A DNA stretch of 13,217 nt from Erysipelotrichaceae bacterium (GCA_017511325.1 JAFWKS010000172.1:1-13217), one strand, 5' to 3'. Counted from the stretch's first letter, positions 5,924-13,217 are shown. The notes: a model not told the origin generated them from the letters alone. Program-made: numbers and translations.

Positions 5924-8020
5924 TCAGTTAATAAATTTTTCTGAAACTTCTTTGACCTTGTCTTTGGCTTCAAAGAAAGCTTTGACGATATTCGGATCGA
6001 AGTGGCTTCCTGAGCCTTCTTCGATTATCTGCATGGCTTTTTCGAAACTGAACGGCTCCTTGTAGCTCCTTCTTGATACCAGGGCATCAAAGACATCGGC
6101 AACAGCCATGACTCTGGCAGACAGCGGGATATCTTCACCGCTCAGACCGACCGGATAACCCTTGCCGTTGTATTTTTCATGGTGGTAGGTAGCCAGGTTC
6201 TTGGCTTCCTTGAGGTAGCCTGAATCAGTCGATACGAGTTCCATGGCCTGCTGGATGATCTCGTTACCGGCACTGGTGTGTGTCTTCATGATTTCGAATT
6301 CTTCATCAGTAAGCTTGCCCGGTTTGTTCAGGATGGAATCAGGTACTTTGATCTTGCCTATATCATGCAAAGGCGCAGAGTTTACGACGTCATCGATAAA
6401 GCTGCTTGTCAGCTGGTCGGTATATAAGCCGTCTTTCTTGAGCTGTTCAAGGATGATGCGACAGTAGGCAGCGGTCTTTCTTACATGGTCTCCTGTGCAC
6501 TGATCACGGCTTTCGACCATATCGGCGAGGACCATGATCAGTCCGTTCTGCATCTTGTTTAATGCAGCGGCCTGTTTTTGCGTTTCAACGAGGTAGCTGA
6601 TCGTTTCTTCGATCGTCATTGAGAAGGAATCATACAGATTCTCGATCTCATCGTTAGTCGAGATCTGCAGGTTCTTGAAGTTTTCAACACTCTCTTCGCG
6701 TCCTTCAGTACTCTGGACTGTGAAATCTCTGGCAGCGATCGCCATCGTATTGATCGGAAGCAGGATATTGTACTCGGCCAGCCACAGGGCAAAGATGATG
6801 ATCGTTATAAAGAAGCCCAGGAACAGAGATATTACTTTTGTCAAGAAGGCGATCTGATTGGTCTGGACACGGGCCATGGAGATATCGACGCAGGCGTAGC
6901 ACTGAGTAACACCATTGGAATCTTTGACCGGTTCATAGACAGTCAACAGCCAGCCAAATTTATCATCGGAAACGATCGGTTCGATCTGCTTTCCTGCAAG
7001 CAGTTCATCAAGATAAGGCGTAAATGAAGGATCGAATTCGATGATCTCACCAGGCTTGCTTCCTTCGACTTCTGCAGTATCTATGTCAAAGACGACATGA
7101 CAGCCATCCGGAAGGATCCTGTAGACATATACATATTCGATGTCGTTTGAACTTTCCTTGATGGCGGCTAATTGAGTTTTGATCTCGAGATAGCGGTAAG
7201 CTTCCTCGCCCTTTTCTATATATTCATCGACCATGTCGCCATCGATGCAGGACGCTGCCATCTTGGCTGTTCCGGTACCGACACGCATGTTGTTGGAGAT
7301 GGTCTCATTACGATACTGCATGTAACTGATGCCCGCCATGACAAAGGCGATCGCCGTAGTGACGATGATGATCGCCATCAGGAGCTTGTTTCGAAGTGAT
7401 GCCTGACCATGCGTGTGACTGTAACTGCTGTCGGCATGCTGCTTCTCTTCGATGCTCAAAGGGCGCTGACGCCAGGTATGGAACTGCAGATCTTCCTTGA
7501 CGTATTTCTTCTCAAGCTTGATAAAGATGAATACCAGCAGGATAGTTACGGCTTTATCGATCAGCTCTGTTTTGATTTCTCCGGATAAAAACGGGAGATA
7601 TTCTAAAGTTCCCAGATAATTGTTGATAAGATAGGTTATTGTTCCGCCGATGATCCCGTTAGTAAGAGCGATCAGTATGGCCGTTATGGCGGCTTTCCAG
7701 ATATTGCCTAAAAAACCTTTATTGTATAAAGCCGTAGCGATGACTGCGATCAGAACATTGAGTACAGCATAGTAGATGTTGATCTGATCATAGATCAGGC
7801 TGCTTAAAGTATTGGTGAAAAAACCGACCAGAACGCCCGGCAGATATCCGCCGATAGCGCTTGAAGCGATCGTGCCGATACTGTCCAGGTAGAGATTCAT
7901 ATCAAGAGAATTGGCGATCTGGATCCCAGCCAGATTCAAGGCTATCCCAAAGAAGATCAGGGCGATCCATCCGCCGATCTGGCTCAAATGTATGGTTTTT
8001 CTGTATGGCTTCGTACTCAT
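5924..8020 (-). CDS. HD-GYP membrane sensor with polytopic N-terminal module and extracytoplasmic domain
   Basis: The 698-residue protein begins with a five- to six-helix membrane module (about 15-170) that resembles ECF-transporter S components. A His-containing linker (195-206), a membrane helix (211-231), an outside sensor region (about 232-388, Cache-like) and a second helix (392-415) follow. A HAMP-like linker then leads to an HD-GYP domain (about 495-690). The domain keeps the metal and catalytic set: His512, His552-Asp553 in HDIGK, His581, His613-His614, GKGYP (619-623) and Asp642. The family hydrolyses cyclic di-GMP or related cyclic dinucleotides, so this is probably a ligand-controlled phosphodiesterase. 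No GGDEF cyclase lies in the window. The ATG at 8020 has no Shine-Dalgarno, and a TATAAT box ends 6 bases upstream. It is divergent from a second HD-GYP gene. Confidence 0.87.
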   Translation of the reverse strand: MSTKPYRKTIHLSQIGGWIALIFFGIALNLAGIQIANSLDMNLYLDSIGTIASSAIGGYLPGVLVGFFTNTLSSLIYDQINIYYAVLNVLIAVIATALYNKGFLGNIWKAAITAILIALTNGIIGGTITYLINNYLGTLEYLPFLSGEIKTELIDKAVTILLVFIFIKLEKKYVKEDLQFHTWRQRPLSIEEKQHADSSYSHTHGQASLRNKLLMAIIIVTTAIAFVMAGISYMQYRNETISNNMRVGTGTAKMAASCIDGDMVDEYIEKGEEAYRYLEIKTQLAAIKESSNDIEYVYVYRILPDGCHVVFDIDTAEVEGSKPGEIIEFDPSFTPYLDELLAGKQIEPIVSDDKFGWLLTVYEPVKDSNGVTQCYACVDISMARVQTNQIAFLTKVISLFLGFFITIIIFALWLAEYNILLPINTMAIAARDFTVQSTEGREESVENFKNLQISTNDEIENLYDSFSMTIEETISYLVETQKQAAALNKMQNGLIMVLADMVESRDQCTGDHVRKTAAYCRIILEQLKKDGLYTDQLTSSFIDDVVNSAPLHDIGKIKVPDSILNKPGKLTDEEFEIMKTHTSAGNEIIQQAMELVSTDSGYLKEAKNLATYHHEKYNGKGYPVGLSGEDIPLSARVMAVADVFDALVSRRSYKEPFSFEKAMQIIEEGSGSHFDPNIVKAFFEAKDKVKEVSEKFIN

Positions 8021-8100
8021 AACCTAATTATACTATTATTGTTTTGCCTAAAAGTTAAAACATTAGGCCATTCATCCTTAATGTATAATTAATATAACAA
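8021..8100. promoter_or_regulatory. Divergent promoter and candidate operator between two HD-GYP genes
   Basis: The 80-base gap carries a TATAAT on each strand: 8032-8027 for the minus gene, ending 6 bases from its ATG, and 8084-8089 for the plus gene, ending 11 bases from its ATG. Neither gene has a Shine-Dalgarno. Between the boxes is the perfect inverted repeat GCCTAA (8046-8051) / TTAGGC (8063-8068) with an 11-base spacer, whose arms fall on or beside the expected -35 sites, where no TTGACA-like hexamer exists. A third CCTAA (8023-8027) lies between the minus -10 and its start codon. This fits one regulator controlling both genes. Confidence 0.5.
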
Positions 8101-11100
8101 ATGACGAGGTATTTTAAACTGAAGATCTTTATCCTGATCAGCCTGCTGCTTCTTGATACGGGATCTTTCAAATACCTTAAAGCTGAGCAGCAAAATATCG
8201 ATCTAAGCAGAACAGGAGCCGGTTATGCGAGCGTGCTCTATGACAACAGCAATGGTCTTCCGACTTCGGAAGCAAACGCTATCGCCGAGACTGAGGAAGG
8301 ATTCATCTGGATCGGCGGCTATTCAGGCCTTGTGCGCTATGATGGCAGTGAATTTGTGCGCTTTGATTCAACGACCGGTATCGCTTCAGTCATAAGTCTC
8401 TTTGTCGATTCAAAAGACAGGCTGTGGATCGGTACAAACGATTCCGGTGTCTTTGTCATGAAGGATTCAGACTTATCCAGATTCACCAGAGAAGACGGCC
8501 TCAGAGATCTTTCGATCAGAGAGATCGGAGAAAACAGCGAAGGCGAGATCTTCATCGCTACGACCAGAGGTATCTACTATATCGATAAAGACATGGCCAT
8601 GCATCAGCTGGATGAGCCTTTGCTAAATGATGCCTACATCAAGGAATTCAAGATCGGTACCGATGATGTCATATACGGTATAACCAATGACAGCGCTCTT
8701 TTCGTGATCAAAGACAAGAAACTCGTGTCTTACTATGATGTGGATGCACTGGGGATCGACGATGCGCACTGCATCTGTCCGGACAATGAGAAATCTGGTT
8801 ATGTCTATCTTGGCACCAAGGCTTCAACGATGTACTATGGAAAACTTGGCGATGTTTTTGAAACGGAATATGAGGTCGATCTTTCACCGCTGAATTACAT
8901 AAATTCGATCAACAGGATAAATGAAAACCTGTGGATCTGTGCTGATAACGGTATCGGCATCTATGACGGTGAAAAGTTTACAGATATCGATAATGTGGCT
9001 CTGAGCAATTCGATCGAAAAGATGATGACGGATTATCAGGGCAATCTCTGGTTCACCTCTTCAAAGCAGGGCGTCATGAAGATCGTCAGGAGCCGCTTTA
9101 CTGATCTTAATGAACAGTATGATCTTGAACCGTCCGTCGTCAATGCGACGGCACTGTACAACGGGCTGCTTTTTATCGGCAGCAAGGATGACGGCATCAC
9201 GATCGTTGATGAAGGAAAGGGAAAGCTTGATTCCTATCCGCTAAGTTCATGTAGGAGTGCAGCAGGCGAGGACCTAGAACAAAGCGATCTCATCGAAACG
9301 CTTAAAGGAAAGAGGATCCGTTCAATGATCGAAGATTCCAAAGGCAATCTTTGGATCTCGACCTATGGTCAATATGCTTTGATCAGACTTAACGATCACG
9401 AAATGACTTCCTTCACTCCTGATGATGGGCTTCCTTCCGACAGAATCAGAGTGGTCTATGAAAGAAAAGATGGCACCATCATGGTGGCGGCTACCGGGGG
9501 CATAGCTTTGATCAACGGCAACAAAGTCAGCAAAGTCTATGGTAAGACGGATGGAATAAACAATACCGAGATCTTGACGGCACTTGAAACAAGCAAGGGC
9601 GAGATCCTGATGGGCAGCGATGGCGATGGCATCTATCTGCTTAGTGATGAAGGGGTGAGGACCTTCGGTATTGACGAGGGCCTTGAATCGGAAGTCGTCA
9701 TGAGGATCAAAAAGGACAACAGTGAAGACATCTACTGGATCGTCACCAGCAACTCTCTGGCCTACATGGACAGTGATTACAAGATCCATACACTGAGCCA
9801 CTTCCCTTATTCAAACAACTTCGACATCTATGAAAACAAGAAAGGCGACATGTGGATACTCAGCAGCAACGGCATCTACGTCGTCTCCAAGAATGAGCTG
9901 ATAAAAAACGGGGAGATCAATCCTCTTTACTATAACCGCAACAACGGCTTGAGCATCGTCTCCAACGCCAATTCCTACAGTTCGCTCAGCGAAAACGGAG
10001 ATCTTTATATCGCGGGTACGACCGGTGTTTCAAAAGTCAATATCGACGATTCTTTTGAAAGCGTCAGCGATCTGAAGATGGTGGTACCTTACGTTGAAGC
10101 AGATTCAAAGCTCATCTATCCGGACGCTGAAGGTCATTTTACGATCGCCGCCTCAACGCAAAGGCTGACCATCTATCCGTTCATCTACAACTACTCTTTG
10201 ATCAATCCGCAGGTCACTTATCATCTGCAGGGATTTGAAGATCAGACGACGACTCTGGACAGATCAGCACTGAAGCCTGTCGACTACACCAACCTCAAGG
10301 GCGGTGATTACACCTTCATCATGAAGATCAAGGATCCGGCCGGAAGCGATGAACAGGAGATCGCAGTCTCTATAAGCAAGATAAAGAACTTCTATGAAGA
10401 GATCTGGTTCTACATCCTTGTCGCTTTGTTCATGACCGCGATAATGGTCCACATCGTCAGGACAGTCATTGGCAGGAAGACTGCTGAATTTGAAAAGAAG
10501 AGTAAAGAAAACAGGGCTCTGATCCGTGAGATCACTCAGGCTCTGGCCAAAACGATAGATATGAAGGATAAATATACCAACGGTCACTCTACCAGAGTCG
10601 CGGATTATACGGCGATGCTGACAAGAGAACTTGGCTACAGCGAAGATACCGTGGAGAAGTATTACAATATAGCCTTGCTTCATGATCTGGGCAAGATCGG
10701 TGTCAAGGAAGAAGTTCTAAACAAACCGGGCAAGCTCGATGATGATGAGTTCAACATCATCAAATCTCATTCGACCCTGGGCTACAATGTTCTTAAGGAT
10801 ATCAGCATCATGCCGGAATTAGCTGACGGAGCTGGTTTCCACCATGAAAGACCTGATGGCCGAGGCTATCCGCGCGGTCTTAAAGGACATGAGATCCCTA
10901 GAGTTGCGCAGATCATTGCGGTCGCTGATACCTTTGATGCGATGTATTCCAACAGGCCGTACCGCAAGCGTATGAACTTCGACAAGGTCGTTTCGATAAT
11001 CAAGGAAGTCAGAGGAACACAGTTGACAGCGGACGTCGTGGATGCATTCCTGAGACTTGTAGATAAAGGCGAATTCAAAGATCCGAACGACGATGGAGGC

Positions 11101-11166
11101 GGTTCAATGGAAGATATCAACAACATCCACAAGAAATATGAAGAAGACAAAGAGGAGCGTTCATGA
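8101..11166 (+). CDS. Two-component-type beta-propeller sensor fused to HD-GYP domain
   Basis: The 1021-residue protein has a signal peptide (about 1-29) and a long outside region (about 40-650) of repeated propeller blades. The blades are marked by recurring segments such as GFIWIGGYSGLVRYDG, DRLWIGTNDSGV, GNLWFTSSKQGV and GNLWISTYG, as in Reg_prop repeats. A Y_Y_Y-like beta domain (about 680-760), one membrane helix (768-787), a short linker and a cytoplasmic HD-GYP domain (about 803-990) follow. The HD-GYP set is intact: His829, His861-Asp862 in HDLGK, His890, His914-His915, GRGYP (920-924) and Asp943. It probably couples an extracellular ligand to cyclic-dinucleotide breakdown. The same outside part is best known from Bacteroidetes hybrid two-component sensors. 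A TATAAT box ends 11 bases before the ATG and no Shine-Dalgarno is present. The stop overlaps the NudC-like start. Confidence 0.87.
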   Translation: MTRYFKLKIFILISLLLLDTGSFKYLKAEQQNIDLSRTGAGYASVLYDNSNGLPTSEANAIAETEEGFIWIGGYSGLVRYDGSEFVRFDSTTGIASVISLFVDSKDRLWIGTNDSGVFVMKDSDLSRFTREDGLRDLSIREIGENSEGEIFIATTRGIYYIDKDMAMHQLDEPLLNDAYIKEFKIGTDDVIYGITNDSALFVIKDKKLVSYYDVDALGIDDAHCICPDNEKSGYVYLGTKASTMYYGKLGDVFETEYEVDLSPLNYINSINRINENLWICADNGIGIYDGEKFTDIDNVALSNSIEKMMTDYQGNLWFTSSKQGVMKIVRSRFTDLNEQYDLEPSVVNATALYNGLLFIGSKDDGITIVDEGKGKLDSYPLSSCRSAAGEDLEQSDLIETLKGKRIRSMIEDSKGNLWISTYGQYALIRLNDHEMTSFTPDDGLPSDRIRVVYERKDGTIMVAATGGIALINGNKVSKVYGKTDGINNTEILTALETSKGEILMGSDGDGIYLLSDEGVRTFGIDEGLESEVVMRIKKDNSEDIYWIVTSNSLAYMDSDYKIHTLSHFPYSNNFDIYENKKGDMWILSSNGIYVVSKNELIKNGEINPLYYNRNNGLSIVSNANSYSSLSENGDLYIAGTTGVSKVNIDDSFESVSDLKMVVPYVEADSKLIYPDAEGHFTIAASTQRLTIYPFIYNYSLINPQVTYHLQGFEDQTTTLDRSALKPVDYTNLKGGDYTFIMKIKDPAGSDEQEIAVSISKIKNFYEEIWFYILVALFMTAIMVHIVRTVIGRKTAEFEKKSKENRALIREITQALAKTIDMKDKYTNGHSTRVADYTAMLTRELGYSEDTVEKYYNIALLHDLGKIGVKEEVLNKPGKLDDDEFNIIKSHSTLGYNVLKDISIMPELADGAGFHHERPDGRGYPRGLKGHEIPRVAQIIAVADTFDAMYSNRPYRKRMNFDKVVSIIKEVRGTQLTADVVDAFLRLVDKGEFKDPNDDGGGSMEDINNIHKKYEEDKEERS

Positions 11167-11981
11167 TACAGGATATAGCTCCTCATTGTTTTGATAATAC
11201 ATATGCACGAAAAGATCCGGATGACAGCAGCACGATCTTTGTCTTTGATAAGGACAGCGTTCTCTGCAAGATCGACAATGATTCAATTTCTTTTCCAAAA
11301 GGAAAAGATCTTAAAGGAAACAAAGCCACTTATCTCTTCAGGATCGATGAAACTGAGTACTATTTCTCTGACTCAAAGGAACTGATAAACGGCTATGCCT
11401 TCAATTCCCTAAGGGCTATCAGAGACAGCATCGATCACGATGAGACGATGCTGTTTGGACTGTATACGGCCTACCATCTTACGCTATGGTATAAAGACAA
11501 CAGATACTGCGGACGCTGTGCCGGTTTGATGGAAGAAACAAATGATGAAAGAGCTCTTGAATGTTCGAAGTGTCATAAGCGCATCTATCCGCGGATCAAT
11601 CCGGCCGTGATCGTAGGCGTAAAGAATAAAGACAGTCTTCTTATCACGAGATATGCCAGAGGCTTTGCGCACAACGCTCTGGTAGCCGGTTTTACGGAGA
11701 TCGGAGAGACTTTTGAAGATACAGTCAGAAGAGAAGTCATGGAAGAAGCGGGTATCAGGGTCAAAAACATCACTTACTACAAATCTCAGCCATGGGGCAT
11801 TGCCCAGGATATACTTTCAGGCTTCTTTTGCGAAGTAGATGGAGATGACGATATAACCATGGACGACAAGGAACTAAAATATGCCTCATGGGTCAAAAGG
11901 GAAGATATCGTACTTCAGCCGACTGATTATTCTTTGACCAACGAGATGATGAGGATGTTCAAAGAAGGAAAGATAAAGTAA
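11163..11981 (+). CDS. nudC: NudC-like NAD(H) pyrophosphatase
   Basis: The 272-residue protein has a divergent N-terminal domain, a zinc ribbon formed by Cys116, Cys119, Cys134 and Cys137, and a complete Nudix box (176-198) with the REVMEE core. After the box comes SQPW (208-211), the start of the NudC motif SQPWPFPxS; here it continues GIAQDI, so the PFP part is missing. NudC enzymes split NAD(H) into NMN(H) and AMP and can remove NAD caps from RNA; it should act in the cytoplasm. The ATG overlaps the HD-GYP stop (ATGA), and AGAGGAG (11151-11157) lies 5 bases before it, so the two genes are translationally coupled. The altered motif leaves some doubt about the preferred substrate. Confidence 0.83.
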   Translation: MIQDIAPHCFDNTYARKDPDDSSTIFVFDKDSVLCKIDNDSISFPKGKDLKGNKATYLFRIDETEYYFSDSKELINGYAFNSLRAIRDSIDHDETMLFGLYTAYHLTLWYKDNRYCGRCAGLMEETNDERALECSKCHKRIYPRINPAVIVGVKNKDSLLITRYARGFAHNALVAGFTEIGETFEDTVRREVMEEAGIRVKNITYYKSQPWGIAQDILSGFFCEVDGDDDITMDDKELKYASWVKREDIVLQPTDYSLTNEMMRMFKEGKIK

Positions 11982-12009
11982 AAGTGTCTGGCAAACCAGG
12001 CACTTTCTT
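11981..12009 (+). terminator. Intrinsic terminator after the NudC-like gene
   Basis: AAAGTGTCTGG (11981-11991) pairs with CCAGGCACTTT (11996-12006) around a CAAA loop, with one G-U pair. The last arm runs into TTTCTT, a modest T tract. It begins at the last base of the stop codon and closes the sensor-NudC unit. Confidence 0.72.
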
Positions 12010-12039
12010 AAGAAGGGATACAAAAAAGGAAATAAACAA

Positions 12040-12070
12040 TTGAGTGTTAGTTAAACCTAACTATTATATT
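12040..12070 (+). promoter_or_regulatory. Candidate promoter and operator of the nitroreductase gene
   Basis: TTGAGT (12040-12045) and TATTAT (12062-12067) are 16 bases apart and make a plausible promoter. The space between them holds an inverted repeat, GTTAG (12046-12050) and CTAAC (12057-12061), where a repressor could bind. A second TATAAT lies at 12111-12116 without a clear -35. The ribosome site AGAAGGA (12129-12135) is 10 bases before the ATG at 12146. Confidence 0.4.
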
Positions 12071-12145
12071 CTAAAACATTGTCTGCGATATTACCATATA
12101 AAAAAGATAATATAATAAAAACAATTTAAGAAGGACGCAACAAAA

Positions 12146-12946
12146 ATGACAGGATATATCGATCTAATAAGGAAAAGAAGAAGTATAAGGACTTTTGATG
12201 GCAGAAGATTGAGCAATGAAGATCTGCAAAAGATCAAGGAATTCGCAAAGACGGCAGATAATCCCTACAACGTAGATATTGAATGGTATTTTCTCGATAC
12301 CAAAAAGGAAGATCTCAAAGTTCCGGTGATTGTAGGATGCGATACCTATATCGTCGGCAAGGTAAAAAGATGTGAGCACTTTGAAGAAGCCTTCGGCTAC
12401 AGCTTTGAGAAGATCGTTCTGTATGCGATGTCTTTAGGTGTAGGAACGACCTGGATCGCCGGAACAATGGACAGGAAGGCTTTTGAAAAAGCTATAGACC
12501 TCAAGGATGACGAGGTCATGCCTTGTATCTCGCCACTTGGCTATCCGGCTGAAAAGATGTCTTTCAGAGAAATGATGATGAGAAAAGGCATCAAAGCTGA
12601 TACAAGAAAAAACAGCGATGAACTCTTTTTTGCTGAAGAATTTGGCAAGCCACTCATCATAGATGATGAAATGAAAGAAGTATTTGAAGCAGTGAGACTT
12701 GCGCCTTCTGCGGTAAACAAGCAGCCTTGGCGCATCATCAAATTTGATAACAGCTTCCATTTCTACAAGAAAGCAGAGATCAAGGCTGAAGCGATCCTTG
12801 ATGTGCAGAAGATCGATCTGGGTATTGCCTTGTGTCATTTCAATCTGCTTATTAAAGAAAAAGGCATAAATACGAAATTAATAATCGAAGATCCGAAGAT
12901 AAGTGTACCTGAGGGGGTCGAATACATCGCTTCCTATGCGATCTGA
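12146..12946 (+). CDS. Nitroreductase family protein, TM1586-like
   Basis: The 266-residue flavoprotein-type protein begins with IRKRRSIRTF (8-17), the FMN-phosphate contact of nitroreductases. The family's GVGTTWIAG stretch lies at 98-106 and LAPSAVNKQPWR at 185-196. The order of these segments, with the APSAxNxQPW piece in the second half, is that of the TM1586 group, in which one chain covers both halves of the usual dimer. It is cytoplasmic and expected to use FMN and NAD(P)H; the physiological electron acceptor is unknown. AGAAGGA 10 bases upstream supports the ATG. The gene has its own promoter region after the terminator at 11981-12009 and is followed by a DUF3990-type gene 52 bases on. 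Confidence 0.85.
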   Translation: MTGYIDLIRKRRSIRTFDGRRLSNEDLQKIKEFAKTADNPYNVDIEWYFLDTKKEDLKVPVIVGCDTYIVGKVKRCEHFEEAFGYSFEKIVLYAMSLGVGTTWIAGTMDRKAFEKAIDLKDDEVMPCISPLGYPAEKMSFREMMMRKGIKADTRKNSDELFFAEEFGKPLIIDDEMKEVFEAVRLAPSAVNKQPWRIIKFDNSFHFYKKAEIKAEAILDVQKIDLGIALCHFNLLIKEKGINTKLIIEDPKISVPEGVEYIASYAI

Positions 12947-12998
12947 AAAACAAGTAGATTTTATTCTGACATCGTGATAAAGTAAGTATTGGCTGACA

Positions 12999-13217
12999 AT
13001 GAAACTGTATCACGTAGGATTTGAAATTATTAAGGAACCTGACCTTGACGCAGGCAGAAGGAATGCCGATTTTGGCAAGGGCTTCTATCTGTCTGATAGT
13101 AAGGAGTTTTCTATAAGATGGGCCAAGAAACGAAAAGGCCTGACAACCTACATCAACACATACGAACTTGATACAGACGGTCTCAATATCAAGAGACTGA
13201 GAAAAGATAAATACTGG
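12999..13217 (+). CDS. DUF3990-type protein, N-terminal part (cut by window end)
   Basis: From ATG 12999 the frame stays open for 73 codons to the last base. It begins MKLYHVGFEIIKEPDLDAGR and continues with DFGKGFYLSDS (24-34) and IRWAKK (39-44). A Tyr-His start, an Ile-x-x-Pro-Asp-Leu stretch and an Asp-Phe-Gly-x-Gly-Phe-Tyr motif are the marks of DUF3990, a family related to the ADP-ribosyltransferase fold. The activity and the C-terminal half cannot be judged here. No Shine-Dalgarno is visible; CTGACA (12966-12971) and TATTGG (12987-12992) are a weak promoter candidate that would again give a nearly leaderless message. The family often sits beside small DUF3791 genes, which could lie beyond the window. 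Confidence 0.72.
   Translation, partial: MKLYHVGFEIIKEPDLDAGRRNADFGKGFYLSDSKEFSIRWAKKRKGLTTYINTYELDTDGLNIKRLRKDKYW

Noticed and set aside
8200..9100. Possible DNA repeat array within the propeller region
   Set aside because: The repetition is at the protein level only (blade motifs); the nucleotide sequences of the blades differ too much for a DNA repeat.
9322..9801. A 159-codon minus-strand open frame inside the propeller sensor gene
   Set aside because: The plus strand clearly encodes propeller blades there; the antisense frame has no recognisable motif or ribosome site.
12434..12838. A 134-codon minus-strand open frame inside the nitroreductase gene
   Set aside because: The plus-strand protein has conserved family motifs across the same span, so this is a shadow.
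12941..12967. Terminator after the nitroreductase gene
   Set aside because: Only a 4-bp ATCT/AGAT stem can be drawn before the T-rich TTTTATT, too weak to support a call; read-through into the DUF3990 gene is possible.

Overview
The window (about 13.2 kb, moderate G+C) looks like chromosome from a Gram-positive Bacillota bacterium. The supports are a class B sortase, a lipoprotein signal peptide, strong AAGGAG-type ribosome binding sites, a TTG start and VanX- and NmrA-like genes typical of gut or oral Firmicutes. An Erysipelotrichia- or Clostridia-like source is plausible, but I cannot fix the taxon from sequence alone. I see no rRNA, tRNA, CRISPR array or insertion sequence.

Layout. (1) 1-146 holds the left edge and a terminator. 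(2) A small ABC-type ATPase (minus, 147-887) faces away from a plus-strand run: a MutT-like Nudix hydrolase, a lipoprotein tyrosine phosphatase, a VanX-like D-Ala-D-Ala dipeptidase and an NmrA-type oxidoreductase. The run closes with a clear terminator near 4178-4208. (3) A signal peptidase I-like protein and a class B sortase form a two-gene unit at 4297-5892. (4) A divergent pair of large HD-GYP membrane sensors follows. One (minus, 5924-8020) has a polytopic membrane module and an extracytoplasmic sensor. The other (plus, 8101-11166) has an extracytoplasmic beta-propeller like those of hybrid two-component sensors. The second is translationally coupled to a NudC-like NAD(H) pyrophosphatase (11163-11981). 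(5) A TM1586-type nitroreductase (12146-12946) is followed by the start of a DUF3990-type gene that runs off the right edge.

Most unusual points. The signal peptidase-like protein has Arg and Ser where the catalytic Ser and Lys should be, so it is probably a non-catalytic partner of its sortase, like SipA in streptococcal pilus loci. The sortase itself reads YGQH where class B sortases usually have YGHx. Four genes in two divergent pairs have a TATAAT box within 6-11 bases of the start codon and no Shine-Dalgarno sequence, which suggests leaderless or near-leaderless mRNAs. The intergenic region of the two HD-GYP genes carries three CCTAA/TTAGG elements, two of them forming a perfect 6-bp inverted repeat over both expected -35 positions. 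This suggests one regulator controls both putative c-di-GMP phosphodiesterases.
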